Of a DNA stretch of 64,000 nt, positions 43,313-54,332 are shown piece after piece (the stretch's first letter is position 1; each line of letters opens with the position of its first letter). Position numbers and translations under genes: made by a program. The notes below the pieces were generated by a model. The model was not told the origin of the DNA. It ran no database searches and saw only the letters and a program-made list of their open reading frames with translations. This stretch comes from Coenobita brevimanus (lineage: Eukaryota; Arthropoda; Malacostraca; Decapoda; Coenobitidae). The stretch spans positions 20,689,732-20,753,731 of the forward strand of contig CM064666.1 in NCBI GenBank assembly GCA_032717465.1, given 5' to 3'.

Positions 43313-46300
43313 ATGGCATTCTCAGCCAGTATATTACAATGGAATTGTCGAGGGCTGCGTGGTAATTGGGAGGTGCTGCGGATCTCCTGGCTTATTCCCC
43401 TTTGTGCGTGTGTCTCCAGGAAACTTGTAGGGCTTGCCACTCCTCATGCACCACCTGGGTATGATGCTTTTTACTCAGCTCCAACCCAGGATCCTGTTGG
43501 AGGTGGTGCTGTTTTGGTGAGGGCTAATGTCCCTCATCAATAGGTTCACCTCCAGTCTGATCTCCAGTGTGTTGCTGTGTGGTTGTATGCCCTCCACTGG
43601 TATACTGTCTGTTGCATTTATTTACCACCCAGCGCAGTAGTTAGTAAAGCAGACCTTGAAGACCTCCTCAGACAATTACCTAAGCCCTTTCTCCTCCTGG
43701 GGGACTTTAACAGTCACCACCCGTTGTGGGATGACTGTCTAATTAACCAACCTGGGCATTTATTGGCATCCTTATTGGAGGATGAGGATCTCTCCCTGCT
43801 GAATACTGGCGAGTTTGCTCATTTTCATGCTCAGACAAATACATTTACCACAATTGACCTCTCTGTCTGTTCTCCTGACTGCCTCCTGGATTTCACCTGG
43901 GAGGTTCTGAGGGATCTGCATGGGAATGATCACTTTCCTATCATCCTTACTGCAGCAATATCTAGTCCTTGTTCCCGTCTCCCGAGGTGGAGGTTAGATA
44001 AGATGGACTGGTCCCTTTTTTCTTCCTCGACTTCTATTGGTGTTTCCATAGAAGACTTTCCACATACAGATGAAGCTGTTTCGTTCTTTACGTCTATTAT
44101 CCATTCTGCTGCCCTCCATGCTGTTCCAAGAACCTCTGGCACATATAACTATCGCCCTGTCCCATGGTGGATTGAGGATTGTAGTATTGCTGTACATGCC
44201 AAAATGACAGCAGTTTCACATTATCGTTGATACAAAACAGCATTATCTCATCGAATTCAGGAGGGCACATGCTAGGGCACGCCGGGTCCTCAAACAAGCC
44301 CGACGAGACTCTTGGATGGCTTATGTGTCTTCCATAAACTCTAAGACACCAGTGTCTCAGGTGTAGAAGAGGGCACAAAAGATTTCAGGAAAATTCCCGC
44401 AAGGCAGGTCTCCTGTGCTGCTGTCAAATGGTGAGCCTGTTGGTGACCCTGCGGCTGTGGCCGATATTTTTGCTTCTGCCTTTGCAGTGGTCAGCCGTAG
44501 AGATGCTAGCACTCCAGTTTTTGCCAGACACAGGGACGTAGAAGAGGCTGGGGTATTGAACTTCCATTCCGGGAGGGGAGAGTCTTAAAACCTCCCTTTC
44601 TCTTGCCATGAACTCCAATCTGCTCTTTCCCTTTGTCATGACACCTCACCAGGGTCAGATGATATTCCCTATGCAATGCTTCGGCATCTGAGTGATGATG
44701 CACTGTCTTTTCTCCTCAAACTTTTTAATAGAATCTGGAGAGACTCTTCTCTTCCTACCTCTTGGCGCGAAGCTGTTGTCCTGCCATTCCAGAAGCCAGG
44801 GAAGACAGGATCCAGTCCTCTAGAATATCGACCAATTGTCCTTACATCATGCTTGTGTAAACTGTTTGAAAAGATGGTCAATTCACACTTAATGTATTTC
44901 CTCGAAAGGAATGACTGTCTCTCTCGATGTCAGTCTGGTTTTCGCAAATATCGTTCGACGACAGATGCACTTGCCACCTAGAAGCTGCAGCATGTGATGC
45001 TTTTGCCAGGAAGCAGCATCTGGTGGTTTGGTATTATCAAGCAGCTTCACTCTTTAGGTTTACGTGGTAGGCTGCACCTATTTATATTAGACTTTCTGTG
45101 TGACCGTTCATTCAGGGTTCGAATTGGTGACACTCTGCTTCCTTCGTACCCTCAGGAAGAAGGCGTGCCTCAAGGAAGTGTCCTTAGCACGACCCTTTTT
45201 GCTATAGCATTAGATGGTATTCTGTCCTCTATTCCAGAGGGGGTGTCTGCCTCACTGTATGTCTATGATTTAGCTATATGTTATGCTGCCTCCCGGTTGC
45301 CCGTGGCTGAACGTCACATGCAGCTTACCTTAGACCACGTATCTCATCGGGCCACAATGCATGGTTTCCGTTTCTCCCCAACAAAATCAGTGGCCTTAAG
45401 AGGTGTCCACCCCGACCCCAATCTCAAGTTACATGGCCACAGAGTCTGATGTGTGGATGAAACAAGGTTTCTCGGTCTTGTTTTCAACAGACGACTGACA
45501 TGGGTTCCCCACATCCGTGCATTACGTTTATACTGCCACCGTGCCCCGTCTCTCCTACGGATTCTATCTCACCTGTATTGGGGATCTGATAGAGCCACCC
45601 TGCTCTACCTTTACCGTGCCTTGGTACGGAGCAAATTGGACTATGGGTGTGAGGTATACTCTTCTGCTACTGAGGCATGGCTGCAGCCTCTCAGGTCAAT
45701 CCATCATGCTGGGATCCATCTGTCAACTGGAGCTTTCTGGTCTTCCCCAATTCCTAGTCTATTAGTAGACGCGAATGAACCGCCACTAGATCTCCGTCGC
45801 CAGTCCTTACTGGTGCAGTGTTGGCACCGCCTTCACCGTCTACCTTCTTCACCAAGTTGTATAGCTGTCTCCGAGGTCACTCTTTTCCCCTTTTATAACA
45901 CCCACCCTCGCTATCCACAACCGTTTCGGTACAGAGTGAGGGCTGCCATGGAGGAGTTAGGTGTTCAACCTTTTCCTGTTTGCCCTGTGCGTGTTCCCCG
46001 AGTGGCTCCCCGGCTCCTCCCAGAAGTACAGCCATGTGATTACTTCCCTGAGAGGAAGGCCTCTCTTTCCACACAGGTAGCTCTGTCTTATTTTTTAGAA
46101 CACGCCTCTGCCCACAGTGGCTCAATCCCTGTATATACTGATGGTTCCAAGTCATGCGTTGTGACAGGCTTTGGTGTAGTTTTCCATGATTTTAGCCGTG
46201 GTGGGATTCTTCCTCCTTCCTCCTCTGTTTTTACTGCTGAACTTACAGCTAGTTTAGTTGCAGTTGAGTAGATTTTTAGTTTCCTCCCCTGCTTCTTTCA

Positions 46301-46958
46301 CCATTTTTAGTGACTCAGCCAGTGCCTTGCAAGCTTTGTCTTGTGGCTTCTCATCACACCCTCTAATCCTGTCTATCTTGGAGTGGCTCTTCTTATTATT
46401 CGTTCGGACAGATTTTCTGTACAGATGTGTTGGGTCCCTACTCATGTTGGGGTCATAGGCAATGAGCATGCTGACTCTGTGGCGAGAGCCGCTGCCTCTC
46501 CCCCTTCCTCTCCCCATTACCATGTCCCATCTGAGGATTTATGTACAAGCACTATAGAAGCTGTCCGTCTCTGTTGGCAGAGAAGGTGGGATGCAGTAGG
46601 GGTGAACAAACTCCGTAGCATTCATCAGAACCTGGGCGATGGAGGGTATGTGGGACTATCCCAACAGTGGGAAACAGCTTTGGCCCGTCTCCGGATTGGC
46701 CACACTAGGCTGACTCATGTTTTTTTAATGGAGAAGGCGCCCCCTCCCTATTGTGATGACTGTCTGGTTCCTTTGACTGTGCAGCAGCATCTTTTGGAAT
46801 GCCCAAGTCTTGAGGACCTTCGTCAGCAGTACCTTTCCGGGTGCCGAGCCAACAACGGACCTTATCTTCTCTCTTCGGTACTTGGGGAAGAGGCTTGTGC
46901 TATGGGAGGAGGCACCTCCTCCTTTGTGTTAAGTTCCAGCCTTCTCCACAAACTGTAA
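43313..46958 (+). pseudogene. LINE B1 ORF2 (endonuclease, RT, RNase H, zinc motif)
   Basis: Endonuclease: LQWNCRGLRG, LLLGDFNSHHPLW near 43698, TIDLSVCSPD and GNDHFPI near 43924 (family has SDH). RT: a SDDIPYAMLRHLSDDALSFL block near 44660, LPFQKPGKTG, EYRPIVLTS, CQSGFRKYRSTTDALAT. The motif A stretch (FFDLQKAYDT in related copies) is deleted near 45025, and motif C is LYVYD instead of YVDD near 45258. RNase H: VYTDGSKS near 46132, FTAELTAS, FSDSASAL near 46306, VIGNEHADSVARAA near 46449. The end carries YCDDCLVPLTVQQHLLEC. Two RT catalytic motifs are lost, so the enzyme is dead. Confidence 0.9.
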
Positions 46959-47125
46959 GACTTTACCATATTTTAGTTTCTGTTTTATACTGTTCTCGTT
47001 TAGCCTAATCTTTCCACCACGTTTAAGTTTTGGTTGTTTTTTGGATTTTGTCGCTTTGTTTTATGCATCATTTTATTTATTTATTTATTCATTTATTTTT
47101 TGACTTCCTTTTAATGTTTGTGTTC

Positions 47126-47156
47126 GGCGGCATATGACCTCTGCTGTTGCGCCGCC
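47126..47156 (+). other. 3'-UTR hairpin of LINE B1
   Basis: GGCGGC and GCCGCC pair perfectly around 19 nt. Confidence 0.7.
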
Positions 47157-47190
47157 ATGTCACATTTTCATTTATTCATTCATTCATTCA

Positions 47191-47202
47191 TTTCTCAAGG
47201 TC
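47191..47202. repeat. 12-bp target duplication, right of LINE B1
   Basis: TTTCTCAAGGTC, identical to 41110-41121, directly after the (TTCA)n tail. Confidence 0.95.
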
Positions 47203-48903
47203 AAAAAACAGCCACAATGCTTGGAGGCAAAAGCTTCACAGATTGACACCTTGAGCCTGATAGAGTTGTCTGAAGTGCACCGTAATTTACGGAAACCACT
47301 CTGCAACGGAGAGAGAAAGCAACCCTTCTCCAGAAAACACATAAGCCTGACATTGACCATCTTTTCGAACAGCTTGCACACACATGATGTTAAAGTGATA
47401 GGGCGATAGTTGGAGACTTGGGAATGGTCTTTACCAGGCTTGGGAAAGGGGAGGACAATACCCAACTTCCAACTCCTCGGAATAGAGCCCTCACTCCAAA
47501 CCCTGTTAAAAAGGTCCAATAAAAACTGAAGTGAATCAGTCGGAAGATGACGCAGCATAGCGTATGGAATATCGTCATGCCCAGGAGCAGTGTCATGACA
47601 CTCTGAAAGGGCAGCACGGAGCTCACGGAGACTGAAATCTAAATTATACGGCTCTCCGCCACAAGAGCAAAAGTCAAGACCCAGCCTCTCCTGATTCCTA
47701 CGAAAGGTAGTAAATGGCTGAGAATGATCCTTTGTAGAGACAGCGTAAAACTGATTTGCAAAAGCAGAGGCTACTGCATCTGGTGCAACACCGGAGGGGA
47801 GGGGGGCGAGAACTTACCAGAAATCTTGCGCACCTTTTTCCATACCATAGACATTGAAGTTGAAGATGTAATTGTAGAAACATACGACCTCCACGAGTTA
47901 CGGTGAGCATTCTTCATGACCCATCTATAGTGAGCACGTGCTTTGCGAAACTGTATTTTAGAAAAACAAAATTACGATTGGCAAAATACCGACGGGCAGC
48001 TGCTTTGTAAGTTCCCTTTGCTATGGAACAGTCATCATTCCACCATGGCCCAGGTCTCTGGGAAAAAACACCAGAAGTCCATGGGATAGAATGAACCCCT
48101 GCTGAGAAAATGGTCTTAATAAATTAACATTCGCCATCATCGATAGTTGAAAAATCAGTAACCCTGTTGGCAAATATACATAGTTCCTCAAAGAGACCCC
48201 AATCAGCCCTGTCCAGACACCAGCGTGGCAGATGGGCTGCAAGAACAGAGCGAGTAGGGTGGACCAGTACAGGATAATGGTCACTACTATGTAGATCATC
48301 CAAAACCTCCGAAGAAAAATCAAGGGCACAGTCAGAGGAGGGGATGGTAAGGTCAATGACAGAATACGTGCCAGTCTGAACATGAAAATGGGTGGGCCTC
48401 CCATCATTTAGGACAACCAAATCTAAATCCCCAACCAAAGAGGCAAGATCACCCCGGGATTATGAAAGTGAGTCACCCCACAAACGATGGCAGCCATTAA
48501 GGTCACCAAGGAGTAGGAAAGGGGGTGGAAGTTGGCTGATAAGGGTTTCTAGATCAGCACGCATAACAGGAACGGAAGGTGGAAGGTACAGACAACAGAT
48601 GGTATAGCACCTCCCAACGTGCATCTGTACTGCTAGAACTTGAAAGTGGGAGTGAATCTCAAAGGAAATATAAGGGACATCAGAACGGCACAAAATTGCA
48701 CATCCCTCGCTGTGACCACCAGGAGGAGATGCATGGAATGCCTCATATGCCCTAACAGAAGAGAACTGTCTGTCCCCCACCATTGTCTCCTGAAGACAGA
48801 CGCATAGTGGGTTCAGAGCAGAGAGTAATAACTGCAGTTCCTCCCAACTTGCCATGGCACCTCGACAGTTCCACTGAAGACAGATTGGTACCGATTGAGC
48901 CAT
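47191..48903 (-). pseudogene. LINE C1 ORF2, first part (endonuclease, RT start)
   Basis: Minus strand from an ATG at 48903: MAQSVPICLQWNCRGAMASW, CVCLQETMVGDRQF, YLPPSVPVMRADLETLIS, LLLGDLNGCHRLWGD (catalytic-type GDLN) and, after a frame change, VIDLTIPSSDCALDF and HSSDHYPVL near 48285 (SDH kept). RT begins with MLRHLPTDSLQFLLDLFNRV, VLPFPKPGKDHS and YRPITLTSCVCKLFEKMVNV, and ends at FFDLEK where LINE B1 is inserted. This endonuclease is clearly different from that of B1 despite the near-identical ORF1 upstream. Stops near 48470 and 48125. Confidence 0.85.
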
Positions 48904-49025
48904 AGTGATTAGTATTAAATATTATGAACTTAGAAACACCAAAGCTATGTAGCAACCTCGTTGAGAAGGGAGTGAAAGCCCTACATCCTAGGCGTGGAGT
49001 TCTGTTTCACCAACCGAGAAGACAA

Positions 49026-50901
49026 TCAAGATTTAGTGTTTCCATGGGTGGAAGTACCCTTCCCCTGAGACACGTCCTGCCCATCGCCAGAAGGAGTACG
49101 AAGCACAGAGACCTTCTTGTAAGACCCACGTGCCCCATCTACACACCCATGTGAGGGTTCAGCTGGCACCTCGGGGCCAACCGAACCCCCCCCAACAGAA
49201 TCAACCAAAGGTTGGCCGCTGGGTGATGGATCAGAGAGAGCAAGCCACTGAGCTCTTTGAGTATCTAAAGACCCAGACCCCACCACACCTGAGCAAGAGG
49301 CAGGGACATGAATCCTAGAAGGGCCATCATGAACACCCACAGACTTAGACGCCACCACTGGCTGGGTTGTCGAGTGAAGAGCCCCCTCAGAATCCTCATG
49401 CGGTACAGAAGTTTGAACCTTAGAAGGAGGGGAGTCACCCAAAAACTCCTCACTCCTCACTCGTTTGAGGTTGACAGATGCAACCTCCATCTCTGCACCA
49501 GAACTTAAAGCATTAGAAACTATAGTGCCACACTGTAAAGAAGAGTGAACAACAGTAGCAGAGCGGGCAGATGGTACAGGAGCAGCAGTCAGTATAGGAG
49601 TAGCAGCCGATACAGGAGTATGAGAGATGCTGGTTTTTTTGGATATGTCAGGACAAGGATGCACAGGAAAGGCATCGGCAGTTTTGGATGTATCAAAGCA
49701 AGGTGTAGCATCAACACGGGTATTTGTCACAGGAGGAACCGGAGGAACTGGGATGGGGGAAGCACTCCCAGACACTGGAAGAACCACCGCAGAGGGGACA
49801 CCCCCCAGAGACAGGAGGCACCTCCCTGGAGGAAGCACAGCTGCTTCCAGGCTGCACTCCCTCAGTGGAACCCCCCGGGCGAGAAGGCCGGGAAGTAGAA
49901 CCCCGAGAATTTGATGGGGCATTGTGTGATGGCAGGGTAGCTTTATGGCGAGACAATACAGCAGCAAAGGTAACCCCAGGGCGAATGAACCACTCCCTTA
50001 CCCTGGCCTTTGCCTCAGAAAAGGAAATTTTCTCCTTCGTTCGGACAGAAATAATCTCATATTCATACTTGTATACTTTGCAATCCCTTGAGGAGGCTGC
50101 ATGTGCTCCTCCACAGTTCAAACATTTAGAGGGTTGAGAATAATCATCCATTCCATGAGAAATTCCACCACAATTTCCACAAACCTCAGGAAGGCCAGAC
50201 GCTTCCCGCCTGCAAGAACGGTGAACATGACCAAACCTTTGACAATAATAGCACCTTCTAGGTCGGGGAACATAAGGTTTAACCTTAAGCTTCCAACATG
50301 CAGCGGTGACGACCTCTGGCAAAGTAAGACGATCAAATGTCAAGATAAGAGTGGGCGTGGGGGTTAAAATCCCATCAACTTTCTTCATTATTCTTTGTAC
50401 TGCTACAACTCTCTGAGGAGCCAGTCCCTCAAAGAGGGAAGAATCAGAATATGAGACCAAGTCATGAGAATATACAACCTCTCGGGACTGATTTAGGACC
50501 AAGTGACGAGAGGCAGATACAGGATAACCAGCGACCATAGTTAGGGACTGGATGCGTGAACTCTCCTCTTCATTCCTGGCTTCTAGCAATAGAGAACCAT
50601 CACCCTGCAAAGAGACCTCGGGGGCAAATCCACATGCCGTAACTAGACCCTTGTGAATCTGAAAACAATTCAGGTTCCAGAAGGAAGTACCATTATCCAT
50701 TTTGAGGACTATGTATTTTGTGTAAGAGTGATTCACAAAAACACCAGGTAACAGCTACATAGAAAGGGCATCGTGATTCGCACTTTTGGCAGATGGCCTG
50801 GAGGGTACAGGGTTGTCGGCCAGAGAGTGACCAGTTGATGCCGACTCATGCGGCTGGCCACCGACCACACGAGTGGTTAATGAAATGTCCAGTGTATCCA
50901 T
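49026..50901 (-). pseudogene. LINE C1 ORF1 (Gag-like, three zinc knuckles)
   Basis: Minus strand from an ATG at 50901: MDTLDISLTTRVVGGQ, a TAG at 50757-50755, then LLPGVFVNHSYTKYIVLKMD, GDGSLLLEARNEEESSRIQS, and knuckles CYYCQRFGHVHRSC, CGNCGGISHGMDDY (last Cys lost) and CLNCGGAHAASSRDC. A frameshift near 49800 switches to the frame TNTRVDATPCFDTSKTADAF, which is nearly that of B1. From about 49660 downward the sequence parts abruptly from B1 and continues with its own 210-residue tail ending THGNTKS. Confidence 0.85.
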
Positions 50902-51324
50902 ATATACAGTGATGAACATAAATTGGCACCAGGAGCCAAGGGAAACCGCCTACCAAGGAGTGAGGGGACCGAGCGCGGTCTGATGGGAGTGGGGTACCTT
51001 GTCCCCAGAGGGTGCCCCAAAAAGGACACCCCATGATACGAAAGTTTGCTCCAACCAGTGCAAAGACCCCCTTCCCCAACACCCCACAGCCCAGCCACCC
51101 AATCAACCAACCCAGGACAGTACCGAGGCGATCCCTCTGGAGGGCGGCACCGATGACCCATATGGGTAACCTACGTTTCGGGCAGCGCTTAGTTAGACCT
51201 CTCACCCACAACCCTACCTGCATGGGAGACCCTGCCAGATGTCGTTACATCCCAGGGCGGGCTTGTGGGATCACAGGGGCACATAAGCCCCCCCACCACG
51301 ATAAGGTGGCTGCCCACGAGGGGG
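50902..51324 (-). other. LINE C1 5' UTR
   Basis: Minus strand; aligns along its length with the LINE B1 5' UTR (41122-41538), for example CCCGAAACGTAGGTTACCCA. It begins with the shared terminal motif GGGCAGCCAC and a CCAC...GTGG inverted repeat. No gene. Confidence 0.85.
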
Positions 51325-51335
51325 GGGAAGAAGAG
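51325..51335. repeat. 11-bp target duplication, right of LINE C1
   Basis: GGGAAGAAGAG, partner of 38950-38960; the piggyBac frame is unchanged across it. Confidence 0.75.
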
Positions 51336-52953
51336 TGCGAGAGGGGAAGCCCTCCACACTCCTCCCCCCCAACCTCCCCCACCAGCATCTCCTCCCCACC
51401 CAGACGAAGGTGACAAGGGGGATGAGGGATTTGTGTCTTGGAATTGTGAGGATGGGAGTGATTTTTCTCCTATCATTCACCCCTTCACTGAGCAGGGGTG
51501 CACTGGCTGCACTGCTCCAGGAATTCACCCTAATTCCACCAGGCTGGATTTTTTCCATCTTTTTTTCAGTGAGGGTTTTGTAGAGGAAATAGTGGACCAG
51601 ACCAACCGTTTCGCTAGCAGCCAGTGACGTGAGAGTGAAAGATTGGGCACAAGGAGCGGGCATTCTATCAAATATGATTACCCAGACTCCCTTGCAGAAA
51701 TGTTTTTATTTTTTGCCCTGGAACTTGTGATGGGTATTGTACGAAAGAACAGAATTCTGGCATACTGGTCAAGGGACCCCATTATGCTGACACCAATATT
51801 TGGCAAAGTCATGATCCGTAATCACTTTCAGCAAATTCTAAGTCACCTCCACTTTTACGATGCTGATGATCCTGCTAATGCAAATGACACAGATAAGATG
51901 AGGCGAATTAGGTTTGTCTTTGATCACCTGAGGCAAACATTTCGTTCATCATTTTATCCCTATAGAGACCTCGTCATAGACGCGAGTCTCGTGTTGTGGA
52001 GAGGCAATATTTCATTTTGGCAGTACATACCCAGCAAAAGGCACCATTTTGGGTTCAAGATCTTTGTTATATGTGACTGTAGGACTGGTTATGTGCAAGA
52101 CATAGTCTTGTACACAGGTGCACAGACAGACATAACAGAAGATCGGAGTATTGGACTGTCTGGAGCAGTGATAAAGACAATGATAGAAGACTACTTTCAT
52201 CGTGGTCACGTCCTTTACCTGGACAACTGGTACACTAGCCCTCTTCTTGTTCGTTATCTACACAGGCATGACACGGGAATCTGTGGTACTGTCAAGGTGA
52301 ACCGGTGTCACATGGTCAAAGTGGGGCGGAAACTTGACAGAAATGAGCTTGTCTTCTTCCAGGCAAACAATATACTAGCAGCAGTGTGGAACCACAATAG
52401 AGAAGTCAGCCTCTTGTCCACGGTTCACCACCCCTTGATGCACTGTACAGAGTCTGTGGATTACCAGAGCGAGAACAGGCGCCACATATGGAAACCTGAA
52501 TGTGCCCTTGATTACATCAACATGCGCCTGGTGGACCAGTCAGACTCCATGATATCCACTGTCGAGTGTGCCAGGACCACGACGAAGTGGTACAAGAAGC
52601 TCTTCTTTCACTTACTAGATATAATTGCCCTAAATTGCCACCACCTGCACGCCATGATGACAGGAGTTCAGGAAACCTTTGAAGGGTTTGCGAGGGAGCT
52701 CACACGTGAGATTTTTGCCTGGTATGCGGTTGAAAGGCCCCAACACCGCACACGCACTGCCCCTACCGCCCAAACTCCCCTGAGAATATCCGTCCTCCAT
52801 TTCCCCACTCCTATACCTCCCCAGCCAAATAGACCTGGGCCCCAACGCAGGTGTCATGTGTGTAGCAATTCCCGGGTGAGACCCACCACTCAGAGAAAAG
52901 ACACCCGCTACCAGTGCGTTGAGTGTGATGTAGTTCTCTGCTGTTTCAGTTAG
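51325..52953 (+). pseudogene. piggyBac transposase, catalytic and C-terminal part
   Basis: The frame continues that of 38143-38960. After a Pro-rich linker it reads FSPIIHPFTEQGCTG and FFSEGFVEEIVDQTNRFA, a TGA at 51625-51627, then the DDE domain. Counting from the Met at 51643, the catalytic Asp residues fit D113 (VIDASLVLW, codon 51979), D194 (YLDNWYTSP, 52222) and D298 (RLVDQSDSMIS, 52534); the spacings of 81 and 104 agree with the known piggyBac triad. TTTKWYKKLFFHLLDIIALN follows. The C-terminal Cys-rich zinc domain is CHVCSNS...YQCVECDVVLC. The enzyme cuts and pastes at TTAA. Only two stop codons, both plausible CGA changes, and the LINE insertion disable this copy. Confidence 0.88.
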
Positions 52954-54328
52954 TATCACACCTTGATGCACTTCTGATATGGTGTGAATGCGATATGACG
53001 CTGATACTCAGAAATAAATGTGACAAACAGACGCTCAGTGTAATTATAAGGCCCATAGATCTGTAAATAGTAGTATGGAAGTGGAAACGGGTGTATAATA
53101 AGTGGAAAAATCTGTAAGGGCATAAATATTTTCTAAGTGGAAATCTTCCCAGCAAGTGTATGTAGATGCACTTTTCTGACGCTCAGCGGAATAAATAAGG
53201 CCCGTAAATATGTAAATATTTGTATGAAAAATGCGAATGGGTGTAATATAAGTTGAAGGTTTTGTAAGGGCTGAAATTTTTTCTAAGTCAAAATATTCCT
53301 AGCAAGTGTATATAGATGCGATTTCCTGACGCTCAGTGGAATAAGTAAGGCCCGTAAATATGTAAACAGGAGTATACAAGTGGAAACGGGTGTAATATAA
53401 GTGGAAAATTAGTATGTAAGTGTATGAGTATTATCTTAGTCGAAACAATCATTGCGAGGGTATTTTGGTGCGATATTCTGACGCTCAGTTGAAAAAAATA
53501 AGGCCTGTAAATATGTATAATGCAATATAGGGTGTAAACGGGTGTAATGTAAGTGAGGAAGTATACTGGGAGTGAAGAAATAAAGTAGAAGTTGAAACAC
53601 GAGTGGTAGAGATTGTGCTTGCTACGTGAATATGCGCTAGCATTTCGCTAAATATCCTCGTTATGAATGCAAATAATTGAAAACATTTACAGTGGTGGAG
53701 GAAAGGTTCAATGAAAAACGAAAACAGTACTATGAAAGTGATAAAACAATATGGTATGTTGAGATACGAGTCATAGCGAGTGCGCTGAGTAAGCAGATGT
53801 GCGCTATAGTTATGCTACATGTCATCGTAATGAATGAAAGCAGCTGAAAACATTTACATACAGTACAAAATGGTAAAATGGCATTGAAACAGTAGTATAC
53901 AAGTAGAAAAAATGATATGTTGACTGAAACAAGAAACTTAGCACATAGCATGTTACCACTTTGACCAAACTCGCTATGCTAGTGCGAAGGTACAGTGCTT
54001 ATTTTTCATATATATGTCATTGAAATCCATTATATTGTTATTCTTATTGTTTATTAGTTCAAATTCAATAAATGTAGGGGTGTTCTTTGTGGTTTCTCCC
54101 AAAATTACCTACCATAGAAAACGTGAGTGCCTCACACGTCAGTGACAGAATACGATACCTGGCAAGGGGGACCTCACCTGTTCCAACCACTTATGGACCA
54201 CAGTAAGCTCTTGGTGATTTTCATTTGTTTCTCAACAAAAGCGGAAGTTTTAGCCAAAAAAAAAAAAATCCAAAATAGCTCGGGATTAGGGGGTGTCGGA
54301 GGTGCAAAATAGCTCGAGACGTGATGGG
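52954..54328 (+). other. piggyBac 3' non-coding region
   Basis: No gene. Holds three to four tandem repeats (53031-53560) and, in the last 180 bp, the terminal sequence shared with the 772-bp derivative. Such long subterminal regions may hold transposase binding sites (inference). Confidence 0.65.
53031..53560 (+). repeat. Subterminal tandem repeat, about 150-bp unit
   Basis: ACGCTCAG recurs at about 53031, 53179, 53329 and 53481, each followed within about 15 bp by AATAAGGCC-like and GTAAATATGTA-like blocks and then CGGGTGTAA. Spacings are 148, 150 and 152 bp. Confidence 0.85.
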
Positions 54329-54332
54329 TTAA
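54329..54332. repeat. TTAA target site, right of piggyBac
   Basis: TTAA directly follows GTGATGGG; the left counterpart (37886-37889) is CCTA. Confidence 0.7.

Larger units (their letters stand above)
41122..47190 (+). mobile_element. LINE B1: full-length I-like element with perfect target duplication
   Basis: It starts CCCTCCATGGGCAGCCAC and ends with a (TTCA)n tail, and is flanked by an exact 12-bp duplication of the RT motif A region of LINE C1. The order is: 5' UTR (to 41538), ORF1, ORF2, and a 3' UTR with a hairpin. It is the youngest layer of the nest, yet both ORFs carry stops and the RT core is damaged, so it cannot move by itself. Length 6069 bp. Confidence 0.95.
38961..51324 (-). 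mobile_element. LINE C1: full-length I-like element, - strand, split by LINE B1
   Basis: The minus-strand 5' end at 51324 has the B-type 5' UTR (GTGGGCAGCCACCTTATCG). The 3' end at 38961 has a (TCAA)n tail, seen on + as GATTGATTG. LINE B1 and its 12-bp duplication (41122-47202) split it inside RT; without it the length is about 6.28 kb. An 11-bp target duplication in the piggyBac ORF flanks it. 5' UTR and most of ORF1 are close to B1, while ORF2 is a separate lineage. Confidence 0.9.
37890..54328 (+). mobile_element. piggyBac transposon, split by LINE C1
   Basis: The left end reads CCCGAGATGTCCCATCGACG. The right end, inverted, reads CCCATCACGTCTCGAGC and abuts TTAA at 54329-54332; the left flank is CCTA, an apparently mutated TTAA. 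Both ends align with those of the 772-bp derivative at 31820-32591. Without the C1 insertion (38961-51324 plus an 11-bp duplication) the element is about 4.1 kb: a left non-coding part, transposase, and a long right non-coding part with tandem repeats. Inserted in ORF1 of LINE A5. Confidence 0.85.
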
